A stretch of DNA of 64,000 nt from Billgrantia antri (lineage in GTDB: Bacteria > Pseudomonadota > Gammaproteobacteria > Pseudomonadales > Halomonadaceae), in assembly GCF_019430905.1 (NCBI RefSeq), contig NZ_JAHYCA010000001.1, forward strand, positions 357,095 to 421,094. Direction: 5' to 3'. A model generated the notes under the pieces. The model did no database searches, was not told where the DNA came from, and saw nothing but the letters and a program-made list of their open reading frames with translations. The position numbers and the translations under genes were made by a program. This document shows positions 18,402 through 27,468 of this stretch, piece by piece; the first letter of the stretch is position 1, and the number at the start of each line of letters is the position of its first letter.

Positions 18402-19508
18402 ATGGCAAGCGTCACCCTCGACAAGATCAACAAGGTCTTCGGTAGCACCCACATCATCAAGGACGTGGACCTGGCGATCGGTGAAGGCGAGTTCGTCGTC
18501 TTCGTCGGCCCCTCCGGGTGCGGCAAGTCGACCCTGCTGCGCCTGATCGCCGGGCTGGAGTCGATCACCGACGGCGAACTCTCCATCGGCGACCAGGTGG
18601 TCAACGAGCTGCCGCCGCGGGAGCGCGGCGTGGGCATGGTGTTCCAGTCCTACGCCCTTTACCCGCACATGACGGTCTACGAGAACATGGCCTTCGGTCT
18701 CAAGCTGGCCAAGACTGCCAAGGAGACCGTGCACGAACGGGTCATGGCCACCGCCCGCATCCTGCAGCTCGAAGAGCTACTCGAGCGCAAGCCCAAGGCG
18801 CTCTCCGGCGGCCAACGGCAGCGAGTCGCCATGGGCCGCGCCATGGCCCGCGAACCGCGCATTCTGCTGTTCGACGAACCGCTCTCCAATCTCGACGCCT
18901 CGTTGCGGGTGCAGATGCGCAACGAGATCGCCCGGCTGCACAAGCGGCTCGGCTCGACCATGGTCTACGTCACCCACGATCAGGTCGAGGCGATGACGCT
19001 GGCCGACAAGATCGTGGTACTCAACGGCGGCCGCGTGGAACAGGTGGGCAGCCCCCAGGAGCTCTACCAGCGCCCGGCTACCAAGTTCGTTGCCGGCTTC
19101 ATCGGCTCGCCGACGATGAACTTCCTGCCCGCGCGGCTGGTCGGTGCCGATACCCACGGCTGCCGCGTCAGCGCCGCCGGGCTGGACGAGCTGGCGCTGC
19201 CTCAGGACGCCTCGGGTCACGCCCAGGGCGATGGTCTGACGCTGGGCATACGCCCCGAGCACCTGCGGCTCACCGAGACCCAGAGCAGCGAAGGCTTCGA
19301 GATCGTCAACGTCGAGTACCTGGGCAACGAGGTCTACGTCTACCTCGACCCCAAGGAGGGCGACACCTTGCTGATCCAGCGCGGCGAGGCTCCCACGCCA
19401 TGGTCAGTGGGCCAGCGGGTGGCGCTGGCGCCCGACCCCGAGCATGTCCATCTGTTCGATGCCGGCGACCGAGCCCTGCCGGTCAGCCCGGCACGTGCCG
19501 CCGCCTGA
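18402..19508 (+). CDS. aglK: alpha-glucoside ABC transporter, MalK-type ATPase
   Basis: A 368-aa ATPase of the MalK/UgpC type. Walker A is GPSGCGKST, the signature is LSGGQRQRVAMGRAM, Walker B is ILLFDEP, and the H-loop is YVTHDQVEA. A C-terminal regulatory TOBE domain (about 235-350) includes LGIRPEHLRL. The start at 18402 is preferred over an in-frame ATG at 18369 because it gives the normal MASVTLDKINKVFG beginning. It energises AglEFG. Confidence 0.92.
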   Translation: MASVTLDKINKVFGSTHIIKDVDLAIGEGEFVVFVGPSGCGKSTLLRLIAGLESITDGELSIGDQVVNELPPRERGVGMVFQSYALYPHMTVYENMAFGLKLAKTAKETVHERVMATARILQLEELLERKPKALSGGQRQRVAMGRAMAREPRILLFDEPLSNLDASLRVQMRNEIARLHKRLGSTMVYVTHDQVEAMTLADKIVVLNGGRVEQVGSPQELYQRPATKFVAGFIGSPTMNFLPARLVGADTHGCRVSAAGLDELALPQDASGHAQGDGLTLGIRPEHLRLTETQSSEGFEIVNVEYLGNEVYVYLDPKEGDTLLIQRGEAPTPWSVGQRVALAPDPEHVHLFDAGDRALPVSPARAAA

Positions 19509-19544
19509 CACCGCGGCATCGACACGAAAAGCGGCGATAGGACT

Positions 19545-19564
19545 GTCCCGGCCATGACCGGGAC
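19545..19564 (+). other. hairpin between aglK and the regulator gene
   Basis: GTCCCGG (19545-19551) pairs with CCGGGAC (19558-19564) around a six-base loop. There is no T-run, so it is not a clear terminator. It might reduce read-through into the regulator gene. Confidence 0.4.
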
Positions 19565-19602
19565 GGTATCCTTGGGTCAGTCTCATTAGCAGGGAAACCA
19601 AC

Positions 19603-20658
19603 GTGTCGCCACCGGTCCGTCGCATCACCCTCAAGGATCTGGCTCGCGAGCTCGGCGTCTCCACCGCCACCGTCTCCAATGCCTTCAACCGGCCGGACCA
19701 GCTCTCGCCCAACCTGCGCGAGCGCATCCTTGCCGAGGCCAAGCGGCTGGGCTATCGCGGCCCTGACGCCAAGGCGCGCAGCCTGCGCACCGGGCGCTCG
19801 CGGATCATCGCGGTGATCCTCGCCGAGAGTCTCACCTATAGCCTCAACGACGCCGTCTCCAGCGAATTTCTCTCGGGCGTTGCCGAAGTGCTCGACACCC
19901 AGGGGCATACCCTGCTGCTGCTCTCGGCGCGCCAGGCCAAGTGTCAGCTGGTCGACTCGGCGAGCATGGCCGACGGCTTCATCGTCTACGGCCTGATGCC
20001 CTCGGACGAACTGTTCGATTCGCTGCCGCTCGACGCCTCGCTGGTGGCCGTCGATTTCAACGTCTCGGGTCACCCCTCGGTGCACGTCGACAACGAGCCG
20101 GCCAGCCTGGCGATCGCCGACCATGCCCTGACGGCGACGCCTCGCCGACGCCCCGCCATCGTCAACCTGCGCCTCACCCGCGAGCCCTGCAACGGTCGCA
20201 TCGCCCCCGGCTATACCCTGCTGCCGGCCGAGCGCACCATTACCCGTTCGCGTCTGTCCGGTTTCCACCGCGCCCTGGAGAAGCACGGTTTCGCCACCGG
20301 GCAGGTACCGATGTGGAACGTCGAGGAAAATACCTTCGAGGTCTGTGCCCCGGTGATCGAGGAGATCCTCGACCTCCCCGAGAACGAGCGTCCCGACCTG
20401 CTGCTGTGCATGTCCGACCGCATCGCCCTGACCGCGCTGACGCTGGCAGAGAGTCGGGGTTTGCGCATTCCCGAGGACATTTGCCTGATCGGCTTCGACG
20501 GCATTGCCGAAGGCCAGTACCGGGCGCCTCGCCTGACTACGGTGCGCCAGGAGAGCGGCGAGAAGGGGCGCCTGGCGGCACGCATGATCCTCGGCCTCGA
20601 GCCTGGCCAATCGCGCCTGCTGGGCACCGAGCTGCTGCTCGGCGAAACCTGCCCCTGA
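19603..20658 (+). CDS. aglR: LacI-family regulator of the agl operon
   Basis: A 351-aa LacI-family repressor. The helix-turn-helix is at the N-terminus (about residues 5-30, TLKDLARELGVSTATVSNAFNRPDQL), followed by a periplasmic-binding-protein-like sensor domain (about 62-340, with ICLIGFDGIAEGQYRAPRLTTVRQ). Translation starts at GTG 19603 with AGGGAA before it. It closes the agl operon; in Sinorhizobium the regulator aglR lies beside aglEFGAK. The palindrome at 13433-13450 is the probable operator. Confidence 0.82.
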   Translation: MSPPVRRITLKDLARELGVSTATVSNAFNRPDQLSPNLRERILAEAKRLGYRGPDAKARSLRTGRSRIIAVILAESLTYSLNDAVSSEFLSGVAEVLDTQGHTLLLLSARQAKCQLVDSASMADGFIVYGLMPSDELFDSLPLDASLVAVDFNVSGHPSVHVDNEPASLAIADHALTATPRRRPAIVNLRLTREPCNGRIAPGYTLLPAERTITRSRLSGFHRALEKHGFATGQVPMWNVEENTFEVCAPVIEEILDLPENERPDLLLCMSDRIALTALTLAESRGLRIPEDICLIGFDGIAEGQYRAPRLTTVRQESGEKGRLAARMILGLEPGQSRLLGTELLLGETCP

Positions 20659-20675
20659 GCCGTCTTTGACCTCGC

Positions 20676-20713
20676 TTGCACACTGCTTGCACTCTCCGTG
20701 ACCATTGGTTGCA
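20676..20713 (+). promoter_or_regulatory. phased TTGCA repeats before baeS
   Basis: TTGCA occurs at 20676, 20687 and 20709, that is at spacings of 11 and 22 bp, one and two helical turns. The region lies 60-100 bp before baeS. TTGC and TGCAA elements also occur at 22948-22966, before the Spy-like gene. They may be a regulator site, perhaps for BaeR; this is inference. Confidence 0.4.
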
Positions 20714-20773
20714 TCGCCCTGCGCGATGCTGCCTCGCAGGCACGTTTCACAACGCCACTCAGGAGCCGACACG

Positions 20774-22198
20774 ATGAGGCCACGCCTGCCTCGCCCCCCT
20801 TTTTCGCACCTGGGCGTCAAGCTGTTCGTCATCATCCTGTCGGTCAACGTGGTAATCGCCGGGCTGGTGTTCCTGGCAGTCTCGCGCAGCCTCGACCGCG
20901 GCTTTCTCGACTATCTCGAGACCACCCAGGCCAACCGCGCCGAGACCCTGGCCGATGGCCTGGGCCAGGAGTGGGCGCGCCGCGGCGGCTGGCAGTGGCT
21001 GCGCAACTCACCGCCGGCCTGGGAGCGCCTGGTGCGCCAGCAGCTGTGGCCGGGTGAGCGCCCGCCACACGGCATCGAGCGCCGCCTGGGCGATGCCCGC
21101 GACTTCGTGCTGCACGATGCCGAGGGGCTGCCGGTGATCGGCCTACCCCCCGACGACCGCGAGATAGCCGCCGAACTGCACTGGCTGCCCATCGAGTACC
21201 AGGGCCAGAGAGTCGGCACCCTGGGCTATCGCCCGCCACAGCAGTTGATGGCACGCATGGACCGTATCTTCCTTTCTCGCCAGCAGCGCAACCTGGGCAT
21301 CATCGTCGCCGCCCTGGGCCTAGCCTCGCTGCTGCTGGCCGGCGGACTGGCCTGGTGGCTGGGGCGCCGCACCCGCAGCATGGCGCTGGCGACCCGACAC
21401 CTGATCGAGGGCGACTACAGCGCGCGACTGCCGGAGCGTGGCCGTGACGAACTCTCTCGCCTGGCGCGCGATTTCAACATGTTGGCCGCAACGCTCGAGG
21501 CCAGTCGCGAGGCGCGCAGCCGCTGGGTTTCCGACATCGCCCACGAGTTGCGCACCCCGCTGGCGGTATTGCGCGGTGAGATCGAGGCCATGCAGGACGG
21601 CATTCGTCCGCTCGATCAGGACAATCTTCACTCGCTGGCGCAGGAGGTAGGACAGCTGGAGCGCCTGGTGGCCGACCTGCGATTGCTCTCGCAGAGCGAT
21701 GCCGGGGCACTCGAAGTACAGCTCGCACCGCTCGACCTGGCGGCGAGCCTCTCCTCGCGTCTCGAAGAGGCGGGTGGCTGGCTTGACGACTGCGGTATGG
21801 CCGTGTCCACCGACATCCAGGGGCCGGCCTGGATTCGTGGTGACGCCCGGCGGCTGCGCCAGCTGTGGACCAATCTGCTCGACAACAGCTGTGCCTACAC
21901 CACTTCCCCCGGGCTGCTCGAAGTTCGCCTGGAACAGGCGCATAACCGGGTAAGCGTGATCTGGCAGGACAGCCCGCCGGGCGTGCCCGAGGCGGCACTC
22001 GGCCGGCTCACCGAGCGGCTCTACCGGGTCGAGGGCTCGCGCAGCCGGGCCAGCGGCGGCAGTGGCCTTGGGCTCTCCATCGCCAGCGCCCTGGTCAAGA
22101 GCCATGGCGGCACCATGCAGGCCTCCGCCTCCCCGCTGGGTGGGTTATGCTGGACCCTCGAGTTTCCTGCCCTCGATGCCGAAGAACGAACCCGATGA
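20774..22198 (+). CDS. baeS: BaeS-like envelope-stress sensor kinase
   Basis: A 474-aa membrane histidine kinase. Helix 1 is about residues 16-38 and helix 2 about 174-196, with a periplasmic loop between, then HAMP (about 197-248), a HisKA domain with the phospho-acceptor H257 in WVSDIAHELRTPLAVLRGEIEAMQDGIRP, and an ATPase domain ending in GGSGLGLSIASALVKSHGG. The H-box region closely resembles E. coli BaeS. The start at 20774 has AGGAG 8 nt upstream. It is followed after 12 bp by its response regulator. Confidence 0.85.
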   Translation: MRPRLPRPPFSHLGVKLFVIILSVNVVIAGLVFLAVSRSLDRGFLDYLETTQANRAETLADGLGQEWARRGGWQWLRNSPPAWERLVRQQLWPGERPPHGIERRLGDARDFVLHDAEGLPVIGLPPDDREIAAELHWLPIEYQGQRVGTLGYRPPQQLMARMDRIFLSRQQRNLGIIVAALGLASLLLAGGLAWWLGRRTRSMALATRHLIEGDYSARLPERGRDELSRLARDFNMLAATLEASREARSRWVSDIAHELRTPLAVLRGEIEAMQDGIRPLDQDNLHSLAQEVGQLERLVADLRLLSQSDAGALEVQLAPLDLAASLSSRLEEAGGWLDDCGMAVSTDIQGPAWIRGDARRLRQLWTNLLDNSCAYTTSPGLLEVRLEQAHNRVSVIWQDSPPGVPEAALGRLTERLYRVEGSRSRASGGSGLGLSIASALVKSHGGTMQASASPLGGLCWTLEFPALDAEERTR

Positions 22199-22210
22199 GG
22201 AAAGGCACCC

Positions 22211-22930
22211 ATGCACGACTTCGACACCCCGCGTGACACCCTGCTGATCGTCGAGGACGAGCCCAAGATCGCCCGTCTGGTTGCCGACTACCTGGAGGGC
22301 AGCGGTTTCTCCACCCGGCATATCGACCACGGCGACCAGGTCCTGCCCTGGCTGCAGAAGCAGCACCTCGACGAGCAGTTGCCGTCGCTGGTACTGCTCG
22401 ACCTCATGTTGCCCGGCATCGACGGCCTCACCCTTTGCCGCGAGGTTCGCCAGCGCTGGCCCGGTGTGGCGATCATCATGTTGACGGCGCGAGTCGAGGA
22501 AGTCGACCGCCTGCTGGGCCTCGAACTCGGCGCCGACGACTATATCTGCAAGCCGTTCAGCCCTCGCGAGGTGGTCGCCCGAGTCAAGGCGGTATTGCGC
22601 CGCAGCCAGGCGCTGCGCGATCCCGCCTCGATCAGCGGCAGCCAGCTCGAGCTCGACGACGAGGGCTGGCGGGCGCTGGCCGACGGCCAGGACCTAGGCC
22701 TGACCGCTGTGGAGTACCAGTTGCTCAAGGTGATGATGCAGTCTCCGGGACGCATCTTCACCCGCGACCAGTTGATGGATCGCATGTACCGCGACCATCG
22801 CATCGTCTCCGAGCGCACCGTCGACAGCCACGTCAAGAAACTGCGGCGCAAGATCGCCGATATCTGGCCCGAGCGCGAGATCATCCGCTCGGTCTATGGG
22901 GTCGGTTACAAGTACCAGCCGGAGGAATGA
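22211..22930 (+). CDS. baeR: BaeR-like response regulator
   Basis: A 239-aa OmpR-family regulator. The receiver domain (about 11-125) has its phospho-acceptor at D64 (VLLDLMLPG), and LGLELGADDYICKPFSPREVVARVKAVLRR is nearly that of BaeR. The winged-helix domain (about 140-235) ends in IRSVYGVGYKYQPEE. BaeSR responds to envelope stress, metals and toxic compounds in enterobacteria and there activates spy; a Spy-like gene follows here, which supports the name. Confidence 0.87.
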   Translation: MHDFDTPRDTLLIVEDEPKIARLVADYLEGSGFSTRHIDHGDQVLPWLQKQHLDEQLPSLVLLDLMLPGIDGLTLCREVRQRWPGVAIIMLTARVEEVDRLLGLELGADDYICKPFSPREVVARVKAVLRRSQALRDPASISGSQLELDDEGWRALADGQDLGLTAVEYQLLKVMMQSPGRIFTRDQLMDRMYRDHRIVSERTVDSHVKKLRRKIADIWPEREIIRSVYGVGYKYQPEE

Positions 22931-23015
22931 CCCCGGTTCTTCCACGATTGCTGCAAGTTGATTGCACAGCGACGTACGACACTGCCAGCATCCCCAATGC
23001 AATGGAGTGACCGAA

Positions 23016-23660
23016 ATGCGCCGTCCCATTACCCGTAATCTGCTGATTCCCGCCTTGCTTGCCGTAGCCATCGCCCCCCTGTCGCTGGCTACGATGGCCG
23101 CTCCCGGCCAGGGCGAAGGCGGCTGGCACGAGCAGCGCCACGAGCGCTTCGAGGAGCGCCGCCAGGAACTGTTCGAGCACGCCGGCCTCGACGAGGAGAC
23201 CCGCAGTGCCCTGGAAGAAGCCCACAGTGAACACATGCAGGCGCTGCGTGAGCTGCACGAACGGCACCGTGAGCGCATGGACGAGATCCTCGACGAGGAG
23301 CAGCGTGAAGCCCTGCGCGAGGCCAAGCGCGACATGCACCAGGAGAGGCACGGCGAGCGCCATCAGGGTATGCAGGAGCGCCTGACCACCCTGGTCGACA
23401 GTTGGGAACTCTCGGACGAGGAGCGTGAGCGGCTGACCGAGCTGCGCGAAACCCTGTATGCCGACATGCAGGAGCTGCGCAATCAGGAATTCGACTCACG
23501 TGCAGAACGCCGTGAGGCATGGCAAGCGCTGCGTGCCGGGCATCGGGAAGCCCTCGGCGAGGTGCTCACCGATGAGCAGATCGCCGCCCTCGAAGCCTTC
23601 ATGCAGCCCCGCCACCCCCACGGGCACGGCAAGCATCACGGCGAACGCCACCGCGGATGA
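23016..23660 (+). CDS. Spy/CpxP-like periplasmic chaperone, His-rich tail
   Basis: A 214-aa protein with a signal peptide (about residues 1-28) and a highly charged, alpha-helical body rich in Glu, Arg and His. An LTxxQ-type motif (LTDEQIAALEAF) near residue 186 is typical of Spy/CpxP proteins, though this protein is longer than E. coli Spy. The last residues (HPHGHGKHHGERHRG) could bind metals. The ATG at 23016 is preceded by GGAG. It lies 85 bp after baeR, whose counterpart in E. coli activates spy, so it is a likely target of this two-component system. A perfect terminator follows. Confidence 0.75.
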   Translation: MRRPITRNLLIPALLAVAIAPLSLATMAAPGQGEGGWHEQRHERFEERRQELFEHAGLDEETRSALEEAHSEHMQALRELHERHRERMDEILDEEQREALREAKRDMHQERHGERHQGMQERLTTLVDSWELSDEERERLTELRETLYADMQELRNQEFDSRAERREAWQALRAGHREALGEVLTDEQIAALEAFMQPRHPHGHGKHHGERHRG

Positions 23661-23679
23661 GCGATGGCCAAGGCGGTGA

Positions 23680-23718
23680 AACGCAGCGGGCCCGGCATTG
23701 CGCCGGGCCCGCTGCGTT
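23680..23718. terminator. perfect 17-bp bidirectional terminator hairpin
   Basis: AACGCAGCGGGCCCGGC (23680-23696) pairs base for base with GCCGGGCCCGCTGCGTT (23702-23718) around a five-base loop. It separates the convergent Spy-like and TRAP permease genes and probably stops both transcripts. Confidence 0.8.
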
Positions 23719-23743
23719 CCGTGTGATGGGCGTCGAGAAAGAC

Positions 23744-25063
23744 TCAGTTATAGAGCACCCCCGGCAACCAGAACACGATGCCCGGCACCATGTAGAGGAT
23801 GAACATGGCGACGAACACCATCAGCAGGAACGGCGCGATGCCGATGAAGATGTCGCCCAGTTGTATGCCCTTGGGCGCAATGCCCTTGAGGTAGAAGGCC
23901 GACATGGCCATGGGCGGCGTGAGGAACGAGGTCTGGATGTTGAGCGCCACCAGTACGCCGAAGAACAGCGGATCGATGCCGAACATGTGCAGTAGCGGCA
24001 GGAAGATCGGCACGAAGATGATGATGATCTCGGTCCATTCCAGCGGCCAGCCGAGCAGAAAGATCATCAACTGCGCCAGCAGCAGGAACTGCAACGGCGT
24101 TAGCGACAGACCGCTGATCCAGTGTTCGATCAGCGAGTGTCCGTCCAGTAGCGAGAACACCGAGGAGAAGATCCACGAGCCGACGAATAGCCAGCACACC
24201 ATGGCGCTGGTGCGGGCGGTAAGAAACACTGCCTCGCGCAGCCGGGCGAAGGTCAACTGCCGGTAGGCCGCGGCCAGTACGATAGCCCCCAGTGCGCCGA
24301 TGCCGGCCGCCTCATGGGGGGTGGCCAGGCCGAACAGAATGGCACCGAGCACCGCCATGATCAGCACGAACAGTGGTATGAAGGAGGTCAAAAGCCCCCA
24401 GTAGACCTCCTTTAGCGGCACGTCGAGGCTCTCCGGCGGCAACTTGGGGGCCACCTTGGGATTGACCATGGCCCGCCCCATCACGTAGAGGATGTAGAGC
24501 CCCGCCAGCAGCAGTCCCGGGATCAGTGCCGCGGCATAGAGGCGCACCACCGAGACCCCCGCCATTGCCCCGTAGAGAATCAGCATGATGCTCGGTGGTA
24601 TCAGAATGCCGAGACAACCCCCGGCACAGATAACCCCACTCGACATGCGCTTGTCGTAGCCGGCATTGAGCATCGCCGGCAGCGCCAGCAGCCCCATCAG
24701 TGTTACCACTGCACCGACGATGCCGGTGGCGGTGGCGAACAGCGCGCAGGTGATCAGGCTAGCCACGGCGAGCGAGGCCGGCATGCCGCGTGCGGCGAGC
24801 TGCAGGCTGGAGAAGAGGCGGTCGAGGATGTTGGCCCGTTCCACCATGTAGCCCATGAACAGGAACAGCGGCACGGCGATCAGCACATCGTTGGACATGA
24901 CGCCGTAGGCACGCTGCACCAGCAACGGGAAGATGATGTCGCCGATGGCGAAGTAGCCGAAGCCGATGCCCATGGCGATCAGCGTGAAGGCGATGGGGAA
25001 GCCGAGCATGATCAGGATGACCAGCATGCCCAGCATCATGATACCGATTTGCGGTTCGCTCAT
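23744..25063 (-). CDS. TRAP transporter large permease (DctM type)
   Basis: A 439-aa membrane protein with about twelve hydrophobic helices, fitting the DctM subunit of TRAP transporters. Typical stretches are IAVPLFLFMGYMVERANILDRLFSSLQLAARGMPASLAVA and GGCLGILIPPSIMLILYGAMAGVSVVRLYAAALIPG. It overlaps the small permease gene by four bases. TRAP systems import carboxylates using sodium or proton gradients, common in halophiles. The substrate is set by the binding protein and is not known here; its TakP-like look suggests 2-oxoacids or other monocarboxylates. Confidence 0.9.
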   Translation of the reverse strand: MSEPQIGIMMLGMLVILIMLGFPIAFTLIAMGIGFGYFAIGDIIFPLLVQRAYGVMSNDVLIAVPLFLFMGYMVERANILDRLFSSLQLAARGMPASLAVASLITCALFATATGIVGAVVTLMGLLALPAMLNAGYDKRMSSGVICAGGCLGILIPPSIMLILYGAMAGVSVVRLYAAALIPGLLLAGLYILYVMGRAMVNPKVAPKLPPESLDVPLKEVYWGLLTSFIPLFVLIMAVLGAILFGLATPHEAAGIGALGAIVLAAAYRQLTFARLREAVFLTARTSAMVCWLFVGSWIFSSVFSLLDGHSLIEHWISGLSLTPLQFLLLAQLMIFLLGWPLEWTEIIIIFVPIFLPLLHMFGIDPLFFGVLVALNIQTSFLTPPMAMSAFYLKGIAPKGIQLGDIFIGIAPFLLMVFVAMFILYMVPGIVFWLPGVLYN

Positions 25064-25662
25064 GGCTGCTTGTCTCCTGGCTCCTGCTGGGCGGTCTTGA
25101 TCTCGGCCTCCTTGTTGACGGGAATATCGATCTCCTCGACATCCTCAAGGCGTAGCGGCCACTTGCCATGCCTGAGGCACAGGAAGCAGCGCGTCACCTC
25201 GGCCATGCCCTGAATCGCCAGGAAGGTGGCGCACGCCGGTATGACGAACTTGTAGGGCCAGATCGGCGGTCCGCCCGGGGTGAAGGAGCTGTGCTCGTCC
25301 TGGCGAAACGAGACGCTGAAGAAGTCCCAGCCGCTCCACACCAGCGCCAGGATGCCGGGATAGAAGAACAGCAGGTAGAGCGCCAACTCGACGCCCGCCT
25401 GCCAGCGCGGCGAGAAGTAGCGCGACACCACGTCGGCACGCACATGGGCGTTGTGCGCCAACGCGTAGGCCCCGCTCATCATGAACAGCGTGCCGTAGAG
25501 CATGTAGCTGGTGTCGTAGGCCCAGGTGGTCGGCGCTCCCAGGGCGTAGCGCATGAAGACCTCATAGCTCACCACGAAGGTCAGCAGCAGGATCGCCCAG
25601 GCGAAAGCCTTGCCCACCCACGTGCTGAGATGGTCGATGAAGAACACGAAACGCATGATCAC
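25060..25662 (-). CDS. TRAP transporter small permease (DctQ type)
   Basis: A 200-aa membrane protein with four helices: about 15-35, 50-72, 90-112 and 140-160. It matches the DctQ subunit (YEVFMRYALGAPTTWAYDTSYMLYGTLFMMSGAYALAHNAHVRADV). The C-terminal 40 residues are charged and cytoplasmic. It overlaps the large permease by four bases and is separated from the binding-protein gene by a 103-bp spacer with a strong hairpin. Confidence 0.88.
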   Translation of the reverse strand: MIMRFVFFIDHLSTWVGKAFAWAILLLTFVVSYEVFMRYALGAPTTWAYDTSYMLYGTLFMMSGAYALAHNAHVRADVVSRYFSPRWQAGVELALYLLFFYPGILALVWSGWDFFSVSFRQDEHSSFTPGGPPIWPYKFVIPACATFLAIQGMAEVTRCFLCLRHGKWPLRLEDVEEIDIPVNKEAEIKTAQQEPGDKQP

Positions 25663-25742
25663 CTCTCACCTCCACGCGCCACCCACGGGATGGCGCGGCA
25701 CGGACTCGAACCCGGCAGCATCCTGCACCGGGATAACAGGGT

Positions 25743-25762
25743 GCCGGGCCCGCAGGCCCGGC
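25743..25762 (-). other. intercistronic hairpin in the TRAP operon
   Basis: GCCGGGCC (25743-25750) pairs with GGCCCGGC (25755-25762) around CGCA, just after the stop of the binding-protein gene and without a T-run. Such hairpins commonly stabilise the upstream message, so the binding protein is made in excess over the permeases. Confidence 0.6.
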
Positions 25763-25765
25763 GGC

Positions 25766-26989
25766 TTACAGGATGGTCGAGGTGTCGGTCGGCTCCTTGC
25801 CGAAGAAGTGGCGGTACGCCGGCGTCTTGGGTGCCGTCCCTTCGAGATGCCAGCCGACCACGCGCTCGCAGTACTCGCGCTGATGGTCGATGACCTTCTT
25901 GAAGAAGGGGTCCTGGGACTCGTTCTCGATCACCGTATTCCACGCATCGAGCTGCGCCTGAAGCACCGAGTCGGGGGTGATGTAGGTCTGTACCCCCTGC
26001 TCCTCACGCATGGCCTGCAGATCCTTCGGGTAGCGCTCCATGGCCTTCCAGTACATCTCGGAGGAAGCCGCCTTGGCGGCGTACTGCAGGATGGCCTGGA
26101 ACTCCTCCGGCAGGCTGTCGTGCTTGGTCTTGTTGAAGATGATCTCGAAAGCCTCGCAGTCCTGGTGGTAGCTGCGCAGCATCCAGGTCTTGCTGACGTC
26201 GGGGAAGCCGAGCAGGCGATCCGAGGATGGATTGTTGAACTCGGCACCGTCGAGCAGGCCACGATCCATGGCCGGCACGATATCCCCACCGCCCATGATG
26301 GTCACCGCCGCGCCGAACTCACGCATCAGGTCGGCGGCCAGGCCCACGGTGCGATACTTGAGCCCGCGCAGATCTTCGGCGCTGGCGATGGGTTCCTTGA
26401 ACCAGCCCAGCGCCTGGGTCGGCATGGGACCGGTCTGGTAGCCCACCAGCGGCAGCTCGAGGTTGGCGAGCAGCTCGTTGTAGAGCTCCATGCCACCGCT
26501 GTTCCAGAACCAGGCAAGAAACTGATGAGCATCCCAACCAAAGGGCGGCGGCGTGCCGAACAGCGAGAAGGCCTTGTGCTTGCCGTACCAGTAGGCCGTC
26601 ACGCCATGGCCGCCATCTAGCGCCCCGGAGATGACCGCATCCTGCAGCTGCAGCGCGCCCACCACGGCACCGGCCGGTAGCAGGTTAAGCCGCAGCCGGC
26701 CGCCCGACATCTCGTTGACGATGCGTACATAATCGGCGGCGAACTCGTGGAAGATGTCCTGGTTGGGCCAGGTGCTCTGGAAGCGCAGCGTGGTGGTCTG
26801 GGCCACGGCAATGCTGGGAAAGCCCACTGCGGCGGCGGCACCGGCCCCCACCGCCGCCGCCGACCCGGTGAGGAAGCGGCGCCGCGAAGTGCGGGTGGAC
26901 GGGTTGTCGGTGGAGTTGCTGTTGCTGTCGCTGTCGCTGGCGCTTTGCCCATCGGCCTGGGCCATGGGCGTGTTCTTGTCATGAACCAT
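25766..26989 (-). CDS. TRAP substrate-binding protein, Tat-exported
   Basis: A 407-aa DctP/TakP-type binding protein. The first 45 residues are unusually polar (a Ser/Asp/Asn run) and are followed by a twin-arginine signal SRRRFLTGSAAAVGAGAAAAVGF, so it is exported folded. The mature part carries RFQSTWPNQDIFHEFAADYVRIVNEMSGGRLRLNLL and the TRAP-type Arg region GLKYRTVGLAADLMREFGA. The start at 26989 is chosen for GGAG 7 nt upstream; the frame is open to 27052. It resembles TakP-like proteins for 2-oxoacids, but specificity is uncertain. No typical start was seen further upstream. Confidence 0.85.
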   Translation of the reverse strand: MVHDKNTPMAQADGQSASDSDSNSNSTDNPSTRTSRRRFLTGSAAAVGAGAAAAVGFPSIAVAQTTTLRFQSTWPNQDIFHEFAADYVRIVNEMSGGRLRLNLLPAGAVVGALQLQDAVISGALDGGHGVTAYWYGKHKAFSLFGTPPPFGWDAHQFLAWFWNSGGMELYNELLANLELPLVGYQTGPMPTQALGWFKEPIASAEDLRGLKYRTVGLAADLMREFGAAVTIMGGGDIVPAMDRGLLDGAEFNNPSSDRLLGFPDVSKTWMLRSYHQDCEAFEIIFNKTKHDSLPEEFQAILQYAAKAASSEMYWKAMERYPKDLQAMREEQGVQTYITPDSVLQAQLDAWNTVIENESQDPFFKKVIDHQREYCERVVGWHLEGTAPKTPAYRHFFGKEPTDTSTIL

Positions 26990-27239
26990 CGGATACTCCA
27001 GAAACGATTGTCGTTGTACTTCTGGCTGCCTGAACCGGCACAGGCCGATCACGCAGTCGTCCCGAAAGCCTCCCTGTCAGGTGCTGACACAGCGTGCTCT
27101 CTCCCTGAAGCGCAGTCGGCTATATCAGGTATAGCTTGGGTAAGCGCAGGCGCAAGCGCCGCTTCCTATGTTCTATTAACGTTGTTGCCGAATCTGTTAA
27201 CGCAGGGTTGAAGGGCAAAGGTAAAGTGCGTATTTTATT

Positions 27240-27249
27240 TGAACGTTCA
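27240..27249 (+). promoter_or_regulatory. BetI-like operator before betT
   Basis: TGAACGTTCA is a perfect 10-bp palindrome inside TTTGAACGTTCATTCAAA (27238-27255), 220 bp before betT. The same core is known in BetI (TetR-family) operators of choline genes. No betI gene is in the window, so a regulator encoded elsewhere would act here. The whole 26990-27468 stretch is a divergent control region between the TRAP operon and betT; I see no gene in it. Confidence 0.55.
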
Positions 27250-27468
27250 TTCAAAAAAACAAAGAACGGCTTCCCGCCGGAGTCGTCAGTCCTGACGCCA
27301 TCCCAGACACACGTGGCCGTGTCCCTACATGACCGTGAATGGCTGCGTCAGGCCTGAAAACACTGGGTTATCTTCAGGCGTGCTTTCGATTGCGAGGAAC
27401 AATCCTCAGCGCGTCTCGGCAAGGAATCGGCGGGAAGGGTCATTCATCCCTGAAAGGAGCACGCCTGC

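Noticed and set aside
25690..25735. Sequence on the minus strand resembling a tRNA T-arm and CCA end (GGGTTCGAGTCC, then GCGCCA)
   Set aside because: The stem on either side of the T-loop has mismatches and I could not find matching acceptor, D or anticodon arms upstream. It is at most a tRNA remnant, and chance is possible.
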